64,000 bases of DNA from JAPOUP01 sp965203605 (lineage in GTDB: Bacteria; Pseudomonadota; Alphaproteobacteria; Rhodobacterales; Rhodobacteraceae). Positions within the stretch are counted from its first letter, which is position 1, and the number at the start of each line of letters is the position of its first letter. The stretch spans positions 806,001-870,000 of the forward strand of contig OZ241902.1 in the NCBI GenBank assembly GCA_965203605.1, in the 5' to 3' direction. The translations under genes were made by a program, and so were the position numbers. This document shows positions 1-9,323 of this stretch, in pieces. The notes below the pieces were generated by a model that was not told where the DNA came from, did not search any database, and worked only from the letters and a program-made list of their open reading frames with translations.

Positions 1-1297
1 GGAGGGCGGGGACCTGGAGGTGGTGGTCCGCCACCCGGCGGGCCTGGAGGTGGTGGGCGGGAAGAGGAAGGTGAAGACGGACCGGGTGGACGCCCGCCGG
101 ATGGTCCGTGCGCCGCCGGCCTGGGACGGCGGCGACCGGGACGCGATGTCGCGGGTGCGGGTCCCGGGCGTCGCGGAGGAGGACGGCAGGCGGCTGCCGC
201 CACGGCGGGAGCGTCCGGTGAAGGAGCGCCGGCGGCTCGCGAACGCCGTCGACGGGCTTACGGGGCTGCACGGACTGTCCGGCGTGAATCCGGCGGGGCC
301 GGGGTTCCGGGAACGGCCCGGCGGGATGCGGACCGGCTACGGGGAGCCGCTGCCGCCGGAGCTGCTGGCCGGGACCGGGGGCATCCCCGGCCGGCTGGAG
401 CTGGTGTGTGCGGAGATGAAGGTGGCCGGGGCGAGCAGGATGGAGATGCCGGGGCGTCGCGCGGGGCGGATCCGTCCCGCACGGCCGCCAACGGGCCGCG
501 GGCGGCCCCGGCGACCGCCCACCACGCGGCGGCGCCGGGCCGGCTGCGCGGGATCGGCCCGAACGACGCCCTGATGCTGGGCGGCGGGCCCTTCCACCGG
601 GAGCTGCGCAACCGGCGGCAGCTGGCCAGCCCCGCGGGGCTGGCGCCGGTCCCGTTCGCGGGCGGGGGCGTCGACAACGACCAGGGGATCGGCAAGGCGG
701 GCAGCGCGATGCTGCGAAAGCACCTGGTGCGGATGGCCTGGCGCTGGCTGCGGCACCAGCCCGACAGCGCGCTCCCGGCGTGGTTCAGGGACTGCGTGAG
801 CGCCCGCGACGGGCGTTCGCGCCGACGGGGGATCGTGGCGCTGGCCCGCAGGCTGCCGGTCGCGCCGTGGCGGTTCGCCACCACCGGGCTGGTGCCGCAG
901 GGCGCCGTCCTGTCGCAGGCACGGGCGCGGAAGGACAACGGACAACCGAACACCCGGGCGGCCCGACGGGGCCTCCGGGGAACCCGGGCAGGGTGTGTGA
1001 CCGTAGCGGAGCATGGTTCGCCGCAGGACGCGGCACCGGCCATCGGATGGGTCCCGCCCCCCGGAACGTCGCGCCGGCCCGAATCGGGCATCGTGGTCAC
1101 GGGGCCGCCATCGGCCAACCGAACCGGACAGGAGCATGGACGCGTCGTCGGGCGCGTCATGGAACCGCGACGTTCTGTCTGGACTTCCCCGGTGGCACGG
1201 AAGCCGCCCCCGACGGAGGGAGGGACGCCGATGTGAGGCTATGAAAAAAAGTTTCATGAAGAAGGGCGCTTGACCTGTAAGGTCTCATAAGAGCCCA
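1..1297 (+). mobile_element. IS110-family insertion sequence, left end outside window, decayed
   Basis: This GC-rich block holds one recognisable gene, a broken IS110-type transposase. Its left end lies beyond the window. The right end is a guess: the GC-rich sequence gives way near 1240-1300 to an A-rich stretch and a short imperfect hairpin, after which the truncated ATPase-like gene begins on the other strand. IS110 elements usually lack long terminal repeats, so the border cannot be fixed by eye. The element probably caused, or arrived with, the loss of the 3' end of the neighbouring gene. Confidence 0.5.
20..965 (+). pseudogene. IS110-family transposase, frameshifted
   Basis: IS110 transposases are DEDD-type enzymes with a C-terminal IS116/IS110/IS902 domain. 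Two frames carry the homology. From 20 to about 460 one frame reads the N-terminal half, with the hallmark KTDRVDARRMVR and, later, the EEDGRRLPPRRERPVKER and GRLELVCAEM stretches. The C-terminal half continues in the next frame, from about 545 to 965, with LRGIGPNDALML, NRRQLASPAGLAP and GIGKAGSAMLRKH, ending near LARRLPVAPWRF. The shift falls somewhere between 460 and 545. The gene may start upstream of the window. The change of frame makes an active enzyme unlikely; programmed frameshifting is not a known feature of this family. The family call is firm, the exact borders are not. Confidence 0.8.
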
Positions 1298-1368
1298 CAC
1301 CCCCGCGCGGCGGCGGCCCTGTCGTTGAGAGTAAAGCCCGATTCCCGAACTTTGGGAATGTCTTGAAA

Positions 1369-2301
1369 TCAATGGCTTAGGGATGTTTTACTCAAGAGCT
1401 CCATCGGGCTCACCGACTGCTCCATCAGCATCCGGAACAGGAAGTCCGGCGACCCGGTCTCGAACCAGTACGGGCGGAATCTGCGGCTGTCCAGCAGCAG
1501 AAGCACGTCGTAGGGGTTGTAGACCCGCTCCCCGCCGCGCCAGTTGTAGCCGTTGTACCAGCTGCGGATCCTGTCCCGGTCCAGCCCGTCGAGTTCGGGG
1601 CCGAACACCCGGTCAAGGTCCTCCTCCCGGTAGCCGCAGACCGCGGCGAAGCGCGGGTCGAGGCTGATGTCCTTGAGGTTGTTGAGGCCCGAAAACAGGT
1701 TGACCTTGGAGAACATGCTTACCCCGGTGACGAAGACGAAGCGGACATGCCGGGCGCTGTCCTTGATGATGCCGTAGAAACCCCGCAGGTAGTCCCGGTT
1801 GTCCCGCGCAAGCTCCGGGTCGTGGAGCACGTCCAGGATCGGCTTGTCGTATTCGTCCACCAGCACCGCCACCGGACGGCCGGTCGCCCTGTGCAGTCGG
1901 TGGAGAAGGTCGAGAAGGCGTTCGGGGCCGGTCGTGCAGGAAGCGGGAGGGAGGTCGGCATCGCGCTCGATCAACTCAAGCTGGGTCAGGATGTTGCGCT
2001 CGATATCCCCCGGCTCGTTGTATTTCCCGCCGAAACTGAGCCGCACCACCGGATGCGGCGCGGACCAGTCCCAGTGCGGGTGGATGTCTAGCCCCCGGAA
2101 CAGAGGCTCGTCACAGGCGAACAGCGATCCCAGCGTGTCGAGCAGCAGGCTCTTGCCAAAGCGGCGCGGACGCGACAGGAAGTAGTGGCGCCCCTTGTCC
2201 ACAAGCTGCCGGATCAGCGCGGTCTTGTCGACATAGTAGAAGCCCTCGTTCCGGATCGTCGGAAAGTCCTGGATCCCGATCGGAAGACGCCGCCAGATCA
2301 T
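1369..2301 (-). pseudogene. AAA-ATPase-like / DUF1703 protein, C-terminally truncated
   Basis: The protein opens with MIWRRLPIGIQDFPTIRNEG and has the AAA-ATPase-like fold of PF09820. Visible are a YVDKT segment, a Walker A-like RPRRFGKSLLLDTL, a Walker B-like VLVDEYDKPILD and a sensor-type FVFVTGVSMFSKVNLFSGLNNL. Family members normally run past 500 residues and end in a PD-(D/E)XK nuclease-like DUF1703 domain. This one stops after 310 residues, right after the PYWFETGSPDFLFRML segment, so the nuclease part is missing. The ATG at 2301 fits the family's usual N terminus; the open frame extends further upstream without homology. The break lies beside the IS110 remnant, which suggests truncation by insertion or deletion. 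Such genes are often patchily distributed; their cellular role is not established. Confidence 0.75.
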
Positions 2302-2780
2302 GGCTCCTTCCCCGCGTGGCACCGGATCCTGCCGCTGGCGGCCGAACCCGCCGACAGGGTCCACGACATTCTCCCCGGCCGCCGCTCCTGCGTCCTGTCG
2401 CGCATGAACCGCGCCCGCGATGTGGTCGGTTTGACCTGCGCGACATCACTCTCGATGCCACTTTCTCCGCAGTGATCCGGCGTTTGCTGGCTGCGCACTG
2501 CCGTGCACTCGACGATGCGGACGAATTCCCGGTTCGCCGCGCGACTGACAATCCCTGTTCGACACTGCGCGGGATTGTCGGCAAGGCCGAACGATAGATT
2601 TCGGCTACCGTCGTAAGAAAGTCGATTGGTTCCCGCCATTTGGGGCTGCCTGGTGAAACCTGCATCGGGTGCGGTCGGCCGCTTCCAAAACTATCTACAA
2701 GGCGGCGGGAACAGTTGCGGGAAGGTGCGAAACTGGCTGCCCGCCAAAAATTGACGCGAAAAGCCTGGACAAACCGGAGT
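2302..2780. other. No gene recognised
   Basis: About 480 bases upstream of the truncated ATPase-like gene. Open frames on both strands are short, low in recognisable motifs and rich in arginine and serine, as expected from non-coding GC-rich DNA. Nothing supports a gene here. Confidence 0.5.
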
Positions 2781-2969
2781 TCAGGCTTTTCCATGTCCAT
2801 TTTGCGCCATACGGCCCTCCCGACCGTAGAGGTCGTCGTCGCCCCAGCCGCCGTACAGCACATCCCTTCCGTCACCGCCGATCAGCATGTCGTCGCCGGA
2901 GTCGCCATCCAAGGTCACAGCGGCCGGGATCGGCGAAGGCTCGCCTGCCCGCAAGGTAATTGAACCCAT
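2781..2969 (-). pseudogene. RTX calcium-binding repeat fragment
   Basis: A 62-codon frame carries two to three nonapeptide repeats of the hemolysin-type calcium-binding kind (GGxGxDxLx): GDSGDDMLIGGDGRDVLYGG followed by WGDDDLYG. Such repeats form parallel beta rolls in large secreted RTX proteins of several hundred residues or more. Here no further repeats, no secretion-signal region and no type I secretion genes are found nearby, so this is most simply a scrap left from a larger gene. A genuine very small repeat protein is possible but less likely. Confidence 0.6.
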
Positions 2970-3850
2970 CTTGCCTTCCCTTAACCGCTATCGTGAACGT
3001 GACGCGTTTGCGATAGTGGTTAGAAGATTCTGTCGAAAACTCAAGCTACAAACCACGTTCACAGGGCGAATTTCTTCAAGGGAAACAGGCGAAAGCGCGG
3101 GAAACCGCCGGAATCCCGCGCTTTTACTCCGCCGTCAACAACCGTCCCGGATCAGGACGAGGAAACCTTCCTGGCGCCGTGAGGCAGGCAGATCGGCATG
3201 TCCGCAATCAACGACAGGGTGGGCGATGCCGCCGCGAGGTCACGGAATCACTGCCGAAACAGCCGAATCCGGCACCCGATCAATTGTCGCACCGCCGAAG
3301 GACCTCGTGAAGCCCCGTCGAGAAAAAATTAGCCGTGTTCCGCCAGTCAAGATGGTGTCCCGAACTGACCGGATGCTCTTTCGATCCGGTCTCTGCCAAG
3401 GTTTGTGGCCCAATCCGGTTGATGGCGATGATTGAATTTACCAGTCTGGCACCTCAGTGTGTCCGGGAATGATCGGGGAACCAACCGACCTTGCGCCTTC
3501 AAGGGCAGCGCAGCATTGATCTTGGCGCTTGGCTAAGGCAACACGGGTATCGGTATCCGGACGCGGTGGCGTATCTGAAATGTTTGGGGGAAGAGGACGT
3601 TGCGGCTGTCCGGACATACGAGGGCGGTCATACCCGCAGCGAGGTTCTGAGTATCGACGTGGCTCCGGCACCCGGCAGCCGCGGGGAGGGGCCAACGCCG
3701 TGATGTCCATTTTGTTCCGCGTCATTAATGGCAGGATGCCTGACTTCCCCGATTGCCGGGCTAGGCCGTCGCCGCGTGATCAACCAGATTGGGCGACACC
3801 TTCTGCCGAGCGCTGTCGCTAAAGTCGGATCGGTGCGCCTCGGAGGCAAT
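2970..3850. other. No gene recognised
   Basis: Nearly 900 bases with only short frames lacking known motifs on either strand. The stretch separates mobile and repeat debris on the left from the conserved sspB-chrA pair on the right and may be eroded DNA. Confidence 0.45.
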
Positions 3851-4312
3851 TTATTTTCGTTGGCCGCGAAAGCTGTCAAGGCTTACGATCTCGGCATCCT
3901 TGTGTTCCGCTTCTTCAGGGGCGCTATCCATTGGTGCTTCCGCCGCCTCCTCCGCATCGGCCGCCGTCTCGAATCTGAGCCCAAACTCGACTGAGGGATC
4001 GGCGAAAGTCGTGATCGCATCGAAAGGGACAAACAGGGTCTCAGGCTTTCCACTAAACTTAAGGATGACCGAGAAACCGGTATCAAAGACTTCCAGACCA
4101 TCAAACCAGTGCTGCAGGACGACCGTCATTTCCTTCGGATAACGTTCGCCAAGCCAACGGGTGAACTCTGCATCCGGATGGGTCGTGTCAAAAGTGATGA
4201 AAAAGTGGTGATTGCCGGGAAGGCCGTTTTCCTGGACATCCCGCAACACGTTTCGAATCAGCCCGCGCATGGCGCGGTGCATAAGGTTGCCGTAGTCGAT
4301 CATGCGGTTCAT
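3851..4312 (-). CDS. sspB: SspB-type ClpXP protease adaptor (alphaproteobacterial)
   Basis: SspB tethers ssrA-tagged and some other substrates to the ClpXP protease in the cytoplasm. The 153-residue product begins MNRMIDYGNLMHRAMRGLIR, and then has NHHFFITFDTTHPDAE and MTVVLQHWFDGLEV, the conserved core of the alphaproteobacterial SspB family. The acidic, alanine-rich tail ends in a basic-hydrophobic segment, as expected of the flexible ClpX-binding tail. The ATG at 4312 was chosen over the longer frame because it gives the family's N terminus. It lies 81 bases after chrA on the same strand and may be read with it, though a separate promoter is likely for a housekeeping adaptor. Confidence 0.92.
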   Translation of the reverse strand: MNRMIDYGNLMHRAMRGLIRNVLRDVQENGLPGNHHFFITFDTTHPDAEFTRWLGERYPKEMTVVLQHWFDGLEVFDTGFSVILKFSGKPETLFVPFDAITTFADPSVEFGLRFETAADAEEAAEAPMDSAPEEAEHKDAEIVSLDSFRGQRK

Positions 4313-4393
4313 CCCATCGCCGGGTTGGGGCCAGTGCGCGCTGCGACCATAAGTGATTCGACCGGAAGTTAAAGCGAAATGGGAGTTGGGCAC

Positions 4394-5641
4394 TTACGGT
4401 AGGACTGACATCAAGGCGCCGGCAATTGAGGATAGTGCAAGTATGCGAAGTAACCCCCACCTCAATCCAAAGACCGCGAAGCCAGCGGTAATGGCTAGGA
4501 CCACCGCACGCCAGTCCAAGGTCTCCGGAGCCGGGACGAGAAGGCGGACCGGGCCCATCCAGGTGGTCCACACTTCCCTGAAGAACACATGTGCCGCGAA
4601 CCAAAGAGAGAGGTTCAGGATCACCCCAACCACTGCAGCGGTGATCGACTCGAGTGCCGCCGACAGGCGTGGCCGGGTCGAAATCCACTCCAGATATGGT
4701 GCGCCTGCGAATATCCAAAGGAAGCAGGGCACGAATGTAACCCAGAGCGTGATCGTGGCCGCGACCGCTGCCAGCCAAGCGCCACCCAAACGGAATCCTG
4801 CCATGAATCCCACAAATTCGGTCACAAGTATCAGTGGGCCGGGAGTTGTTTCCGCCAGCCCCAGCCCATCCATCATCTGTGCCGTGGTAAGCCAACCTTG
4901 GTCCTGAACGACTTCCTGGGTCATATAGGCAAGTACCGCATAGGCACCGCCGAAAGTGACGACAGCCAGTTTCGAGAAGAACAACCCAATGTCGGTCAGC
5001 AGTTCATGGCCCATCGCCATGAGCGCTCCGATAGGGGCCCACCAAAGCGTGACCCAGATCGCAATGGTGCGCATGGTGTTGGTGTGCTTGGGAAGAGGCA
5101 CCGATTTCGCCTCGCCGCCACCGCACATCGCGCCGAAGGCTGCTGCGCAACAGATGATCAGGGGAAACGGAGCAGCGAACAGGAAAATCGCGGCGAAGGA
5201 AAGCGCGGCGGTGGCCTGGCGCTGGGTGTCTGCCAATGCCTTGCCCGCGACATTGAAAAGTGCCTGCAGTACAATGATGACGATCGCGGCCTTAATGCCG
5301 AGAAACAGCGCCTGGACAATTGGCACCGCGCCAAACGTTGCGTAAAGCATCGCCAGCAGCAGCATGAAGACCGCGCCGGGAACGACGAACAGCAGGCCTG
5401 CGGCGATTCCCCCCGGAACACCACTCAACCGCCAGCCGCAATAGGTGGCGAGTTGCATCGCTTCAGGACCAGGAAGCAGCATGCAGAAACTCAAGGCAGA
5501 AAGGAATTGCCTTTCAGTCAGCCAGGGGCGATCGTCAACGAGTTCACGGTGCATTACAGCGATCTGCGCGGCAGGACCGCCGAAACTGAGAAGGCCAATG
5601 CGCGCGAATACCCGCAGCAATTCCGTATAGGTGACGTTCAA
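4394..5641 (-). CDS. chrA: Chromate transporter, long-chain CHR type
   Basis: ChrA exports chromate across the inner membrane and gives chromate resistance. The 415-residue protein has the two tandem CHR domains of the long-chain type: the first opens with FARIGLLSFGGPAAQIAVMHREL and LLPGPEAMQLATYCGWRL, the second with FFSKLAVVTFGGAYAVLAYM and GLAETTPGPLILVTEFVGFMAG. The doubled motifs FGG and PGP, one set per half, are the family's signature. Many hydrophobic segments fit about ten transmembrane helices. The start is a TTG, preceded by a GAGGG a few bases upstream; it matches the usual N terminus. No chrB-type regulator is adjacent. Some family members transport other oxyanions, so substrate remains inferred. 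Confidence 0.9.
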   Translation of the reverse strand: MNVTYTELLRVFARIGLLSFGGPAAQIAVMHRELVDDRPWLTERQFLSALSFCMLLPGPEAMQLATYCGWRLSGVPGGIAAGLLFVVPGAVFMLLLAMLYATFGAVPIVQALFLGIKAAIVIIVLQALFNVAGKALADTQRQATAALSFAAIFLFAAPFPLIICCAAAFGAMCGGGEAKSVPLPKHTNTMRTIAIWVTLWWAPIGALMAMGHELLTDIGLFFSKLAVVTFGGAYAVLAYMTQEVVQDQGWLTTAQMMDGLGLAETTPGPLILVTEFVGFMAGFRLGGAWLAAVAATITLWVTFVPCFLWIFAGAPYLEWISTRPRLSAALESITAAVVGVILNLSLWFAAHVFFREVWTTWMGPVRLLVPAPETLDWRAVVLAITAGFAVFGLRWGLLRILALSSIAGALMSVLP

Positions 5642-6635
5642 TGTTCCCTCGCCCGCAGCGGTGCCGGATAGCGCTGATGGTTTCGTAAATGGGAAGAAGA
5701 GCCCATCAGGATTTTCCGATCAGTGTAGTTCGAACTGGTCGTCGCACCAACCTGCCAAACAGTTTCCATCCTGCCAGCTTAGCTCAGAGAGCGCCTATTC
5801 TGGCAGTCACCCGTACCGGCAGAACAATTGTGGTGCAAAGCGCCTGCGGGCGAGAAATGAACGGGATCTCCTGGGTCGAAACGCCAGCGGTCCGAGAATT
5901 CAGGGGAAGGGTCAAGAGCAGGCTTCTGTTGCCAGGCGCCTGCAGCCCCGCCCTGACTGGCTAGAGTCAAGGACTTGAAAGGTCGGTCGTTCGCACTGCG
6001 TCACGCAGCGAGAGCAACCGGAGCATCATTGTCGTTGGCAATTATGCTTTGTGGACCGATAACGGTGGTACCTCACCGAGCGAAAGCAACACCTTTACAC
6101 GTCCGTCGATCCTGTTTCGGCCCCATGATCCCTCCAACGACGGGCTTTGGTGGAGCCGCCGGGTACCGCCCCCGGGTCCGATCCGCTTATTCCGTGCGCG
6201 TTTATCGCCATAGTCGGTAAACAACATCACATAGATAAGGGATTTTCCTCTGGAATGCAAGCTCGAATTTCATTTTCAGGTAGGCTAAGCCACATAGGAG
6301 CTTGTGTCTTGCCGAAGCGCAAGCACTCCATTGGTATCGTCAGCAGGAGCCAGCGCCATACAGGAAAAGTCAACCATAGGACGATCCACTCAGAGTTTGG
6401 CCAATCGTTGGGAATTGCCAGAGGGATGTCGTTGCTCGGGACAGGTGCTGGAAAAGGTCTTCAAGCCCCGGCGTCTTCCAGTGTCTCGATTGAATCTGTT
6501 CTGGCGATGTCGGCAGCATCCGAGGTCCGTTATATCTCATTTCGGACACGTTGGTGGTCGCCAGTTTCTCAAATCGTTTGACAATCTGCCCAGACGGGGC
6601 GAGGGCGTATTCCGAACTGAATTGAGGCGCATTCC
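5642..6635. other. No gene recognised (about 1 kb)
   Basis: Stretch between the divergent chrA and DUF2182 genes. It must hold the promoters of both directions. Frames present are short and without motifs; no repeat or RNA gene was recognised. The length is unusual for a bacterial intergenic region and suggests an eroded gene. Confidence 0.45.
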
Positions 6636-7400
6636 TTGTTGGTACCGGAGCGGACGGCCCTGCGGGACGGGCATTGGCTGGTTTTCTTTCTTGGCGTGCT
6701 CTCTGCATGGGGTGCACTATATGCAATGCAACTCCCTGAAGCGGCACTTTACGGACCGGAATTCTGGATTGCGCTTTGCCAGGCAACTCCCGGTCTGAAG
6801 GGTTACTCGGTGGCGTTTCTGATGTGGGCGCTGATGACAGTCGCGATGATGGCACCGACATTCGTTCCTGCTCTCGCCGTATTCGACGAACTCTCAGGCA
6901 CCGGGGCGGTGCAGCGCAGCGGATTCCCCGAGCTGGTCGGAGGTTACCTGTTGGTCTGGCTTGGGTTTGCGGGACTGGCGGCACTCGCACAGGTTCTACT
7001 CGCAGAGACGGCTGTGCTTTCTCCTGATGGCCGGATGGTGTCGCCTTGGCCGACGGCAATGTTGCTGATTATGGCAGGGGCGTATCAGTTCTCCACACTG
7101 AAGCAGGCCTGTCTCAGCAGATGCCAGACACCGTTCCACTTCTTCATGCGCCATTGGCGTGACGAGCGCTGGAACTCGGTCTATATGGGGCTGCGCATGG
7201 GTGTGGTTTGCCTGGGTTGCTGCTGGGCGCTTATGCTGCTGGCCTTCGTCGGAGGTGCCATGAACCTCCTCTGGATGGGGGCCGCGACGTTCCTGATGGT
7301 TATGGAGAAACTGCCACAGATTTCACGCTTCACCGTCCGCCCGCTGGGCGCGGCGTTAATTCTCGCCGGACTGGCCTGCGCCGCCGGCGTGGTACAATGA
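6636..7400 (+). CDS. DUF2182 membrane protein
   Basis: The 254-residue protein is strongly hydrophobic with about seven likely transmembrane segments. It carries the family's core in FLMWALMTVAMMAPTFVPAL, where the methionine run and the proline are conserved in DUF2182 (PF09948, a predicted metal-binding integral membrane family), and the later GLRMGVVCLGCCWALMLLAFVGGAMNLLWM. The function is unknown; the Met and Cys clusters suggest metal contact. The start is a TTG and is not certain. The stop overlaps an ATG of the next gene, so translation is likely coupled with the DUF1326 protein, a pairing seen in many proteobacteria. Confidence 0.85.
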   Translation: MLVPERTALRDGHWLVFFLGVLSAWGALYAMQLPEAALYGPEFWIALCQATPGLKGYSVAFLMWALMTVAMMAPTFVPALAVFDELSGTGAVQRSGFPELVGGYLLVWLGFAGLAALAQVLLAETAVLSPDGRMVSPWPTAMLLIMAGAYQFSTLKQACLSRCQTPFHFFMRHWRDERWNSVYMGLRMGVVCLGCCWALMLLAFVGGAMNLLWMGAATFLMVMEKLPQISRFTVRPLGAALILAGLACAAGVVQ

Positions 7401-7411
7401 GGAGACCTGGA

Positions 7412-8122
7412 ATGACCGACGTCGCGCCCAGAAGCCGACCCTCGGACCGGCTACGCCTGAAATCACGCATCGACCAGAGAATGACGTCGAGCCGCCGCCG
7501 CGAGAATCCCACGGACTGGAGGCTCAAGGGTGAGCTGTTTCTGAACTGCTCCTGCGAGGTGTTCTGCCCTTGTGTGGTTTCGCTTGGCAAGCATCGGCCT
7601 ACCGAAGGTCACTGCCATGCCTGGATGGCCATCGCAATCGACGAAGGGCATTTCGAAGGCGAGGACATAGGCGGACTCAATGTCGGGCTGTTGGTGGAGA
7701 TTCCGGGCCGAATGAGCGAAGGCGACTGGAGAGTGGCGGCCTATGTCGATGAACGTGCATCGCAAAAGGCCTACAACGGCATACTGCAGATATTCTCGGG
7801 CAGCGCGGGCGGAACAACCGGGCTCTTCACGAAGCTCGTCAGCACGATCATCGGTGCTGAACGTGCGCCGGTTGAGATCGTTCGGGAAGGATCCCGGCGC
7901 GTTCTTAACATTGGTAGAAAGATCAATGGCGAGATCGAAATGGTTGCGGGCAATGAACCGGATGAGCCGGTCATGGTCTGCAATACTAGGTATTGGATGG
8001 GTCCTGACGTGATCGTCGCGCGGGGAAACCGGAGTCGGGTGCGCGACTATGGACGGGTCTGGAATTTTGACGGTAAGTCGGGTGAGATCTGCGCCATTGA
8101 TTGGCACGGGCACGGCACGTGA
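7412..8122 (+). CDS. DUF1326 protein, partner of DUF2182
   Basis: The 236-residue product contains the DUF1326 core WRLKGELFLNCSCEVFCPCVVSLG, with a CxC...CxC-like cysteine cluster, then HCHAWMAIAIDEGHFEGEDIGGLNV and FTKLVSTIIGAERAPVEI. The cysteine-histidine pattern suggests metal binding, but no activity is established. The ATG at 7412 follows a GGAG at 7401-7404 with suitable spacing; another in-frame ATG at 7397 overlaps the upstream stop (ATGA). The first 30 residues or so are basic and not conserved, so the true start could even be later. It forms a two-gene unit with the DUF2182 gene and is followed at 92 bases by dmdA. Confidence 0.85.
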   Translation: MTDVAPRSRPSDRLRLKSRIDQRMTSSRRRENPTDWRLKGELFLNCSCEVFCPCVVSLGKHRPTEGHCHAWMAIAIDEGHFEGEDIGGLNVGLLVEIPGRMSEGDWRVAAYVDERASQKAYNGILQIFSGSAGGTTGLFTKLVSTIIGAERAPVEIVREGSRRVLNIGRKINGEIEMVAGNEPDEPVMVCNTRYWMGPDVIVARGNRSRVRDYGRVWNFDGKSGEICAIDWHGHGT

Positions 8123-8213
8123 GCGTTTCGCAGTTCAGCGCCGGGCAAGGAGACACTTCGGCAGAAGCTACATTGGTCGTTACTTTTTTGCCGGGTCATG
8201 GAGTCAGGCACTG

Positions 8214-9314
8214 ATGCCGGCGCTTGTCCTGTCGCCACGAATACGGCCGACACCATTCACTCCCGGCGTCGAGGCAGCCAACCCCAAGGGATATACCGTC
8301 TATAACCATATGCGGCTTGCTTCAGTTTTTGAAAGCCCTGAAGCCGACTGTGCACATCTGAAGGAATACGTTCAGGTCTGGGATGTTGCGGTTCAGCGGC
8401 AGGTCGAGATCGTCGGCCCGGATGCGCTGCGTCTGGTGCAATGGATGACACCGAGGGACATCTCCGGGGTGAATGCCGGCACCTGTGCATATGTGCCCAT
8501 CTGTGACGAGCTTGGCGGCATGCTGAATGATCCGGTCGCATTGCGTCTCGACAGGGATCGGTGGTGGTTGAGTCTGGCAGACAGTGATGTCCTGCAATAC
8601 GCAAAGGGGCTGGCGATCGGCGGCAATATGGATGTGACGGTAAACGAACCGGATATTTCGCCGCTGGCGATTCAGGGACCGAGAGCGGAGGATCTGGTTG
8701 CACGGGTGTTTGGCGATGGTATCAGGAACATCCGGCATTTTCGTTTCGCCAATTGTTCCTTCAAGGGCAAGGATCATGTCGTTGCGCGTTCAGGATGGTC
8801 AAAGCAGGGTGGTTTTGAGATCTATGTCGATGGCCATGTGAATGGCATGCCTGTCTTCAATGCGTTTATGGAAGCGGGAGGCGATCTGAATGTGCGTGTC
8901 GGTTGCCCCAACAGCATTGAACGTGTGGAGTCGGGCCTGTTGAGCTATGGCAGTGACATCACGCGTGAGCACACTCCCTACCAAGCGGGTCTCGGTGCCT
9001 ATTGCCATCCGGAATCAGTTGAGTGCATTGGGCGCAAGGCGTTGCTTAGAGAGGTTGCCGAAGGGTCGCCGAGGCAGATTCGGTGTGTGAGCATCGGCGG
9101 TGATCCAGTGCCGCCGCTGACCGACTTCTGGACGGTGGTCGGAAAGGGACAACGGGTCGGCCGAATAAGTTCCGCCGCCTGGTCGTCGGAGTTTCAGACA
9201 AATGTTGCGATCGGAATGATTGACCGCAGCCATTGGAGGGATGGTACCCAGGTCGAAGTTCAGGCTCCTGACGGGGTTCGAATGGCGGAAATTCGCGAAT
9301 CTTTCTACAGATAG
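8214..9314 (+). CDS. dmdA: Dimethylsulfoniopropionate demethylase
   Basis: DmdA moves a methyl group from DMSP to tetrahydrofolate, giving methylmercaptopropionate: the first step of the demethylation route used by marine bacteria. The 366-residue protein belongs to the GcvT/aminomethyltransferase fold and follows DmdA closely: TPFTPGVEAANPKGYTVYNHM, HLKEYVQVWDVAVQRQVEI, YVPICDELGGMLNDPVALRL, VARSGWSKQGGFEIYVDG, GCPNSIERVESGLLSYGSDI and a FQTNVAIGMIDRSHW near the end. These runs separate DmdA from plain glycine-cleavage T proteins. The ATG at 8214 is preceded by GGAG at 8200-8203. acuI follows after nine bases, the arrangement known from roseobacters. A DmdA-like paralogue of other specificity cannot be excluded from sequence alone. 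Confidence 0.87.
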   Translation: MPALVLSPRIRPTPFTPGVEAANPKGYTVYNHMRLASVFESPEADCAHLKEYVQVWDVAVQRQVEIVGPDALRLVQWMTPRDISGVNAGTCAYVPICDELGGMLNDPVALRLDRDRWWLSLADSDVLQYAKGLAIGGNMDVTVNEPDISPLAIQGPRAEDLVARVFGDGIRNIRHFRFANCSFKGKDHVVARSGWSKQGGFEIYVDGHVNGMPVFNAFMEAGGDLNVRVGCPNSIERVESGLLSYGSDITREHTPYQAGLGAYCHPESVECIGRKALLREVAEGSPRQIRCVSIGGDPVPPLTDFWTVVGKGQRVGRISSAAWSSEFQTNVAIGMIDRSHWRDGTQVEVQAPDGVRMAEIRESFYR

Positions 9315-9323
9315 GAGGACACG

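Noticed and set aside
258..1257. Long open frames of about 300 codons on the minus strand
   Set aside because: They lie opposite the IS110 transposase in very GC-rich DNA, are rich in Arg, Pro and Ala, and show no motif.
4589..5671. A 360-codon frame on the plus strand
   Set aside because: Antisense to chrA, whose two CHR domains are unmistakable.
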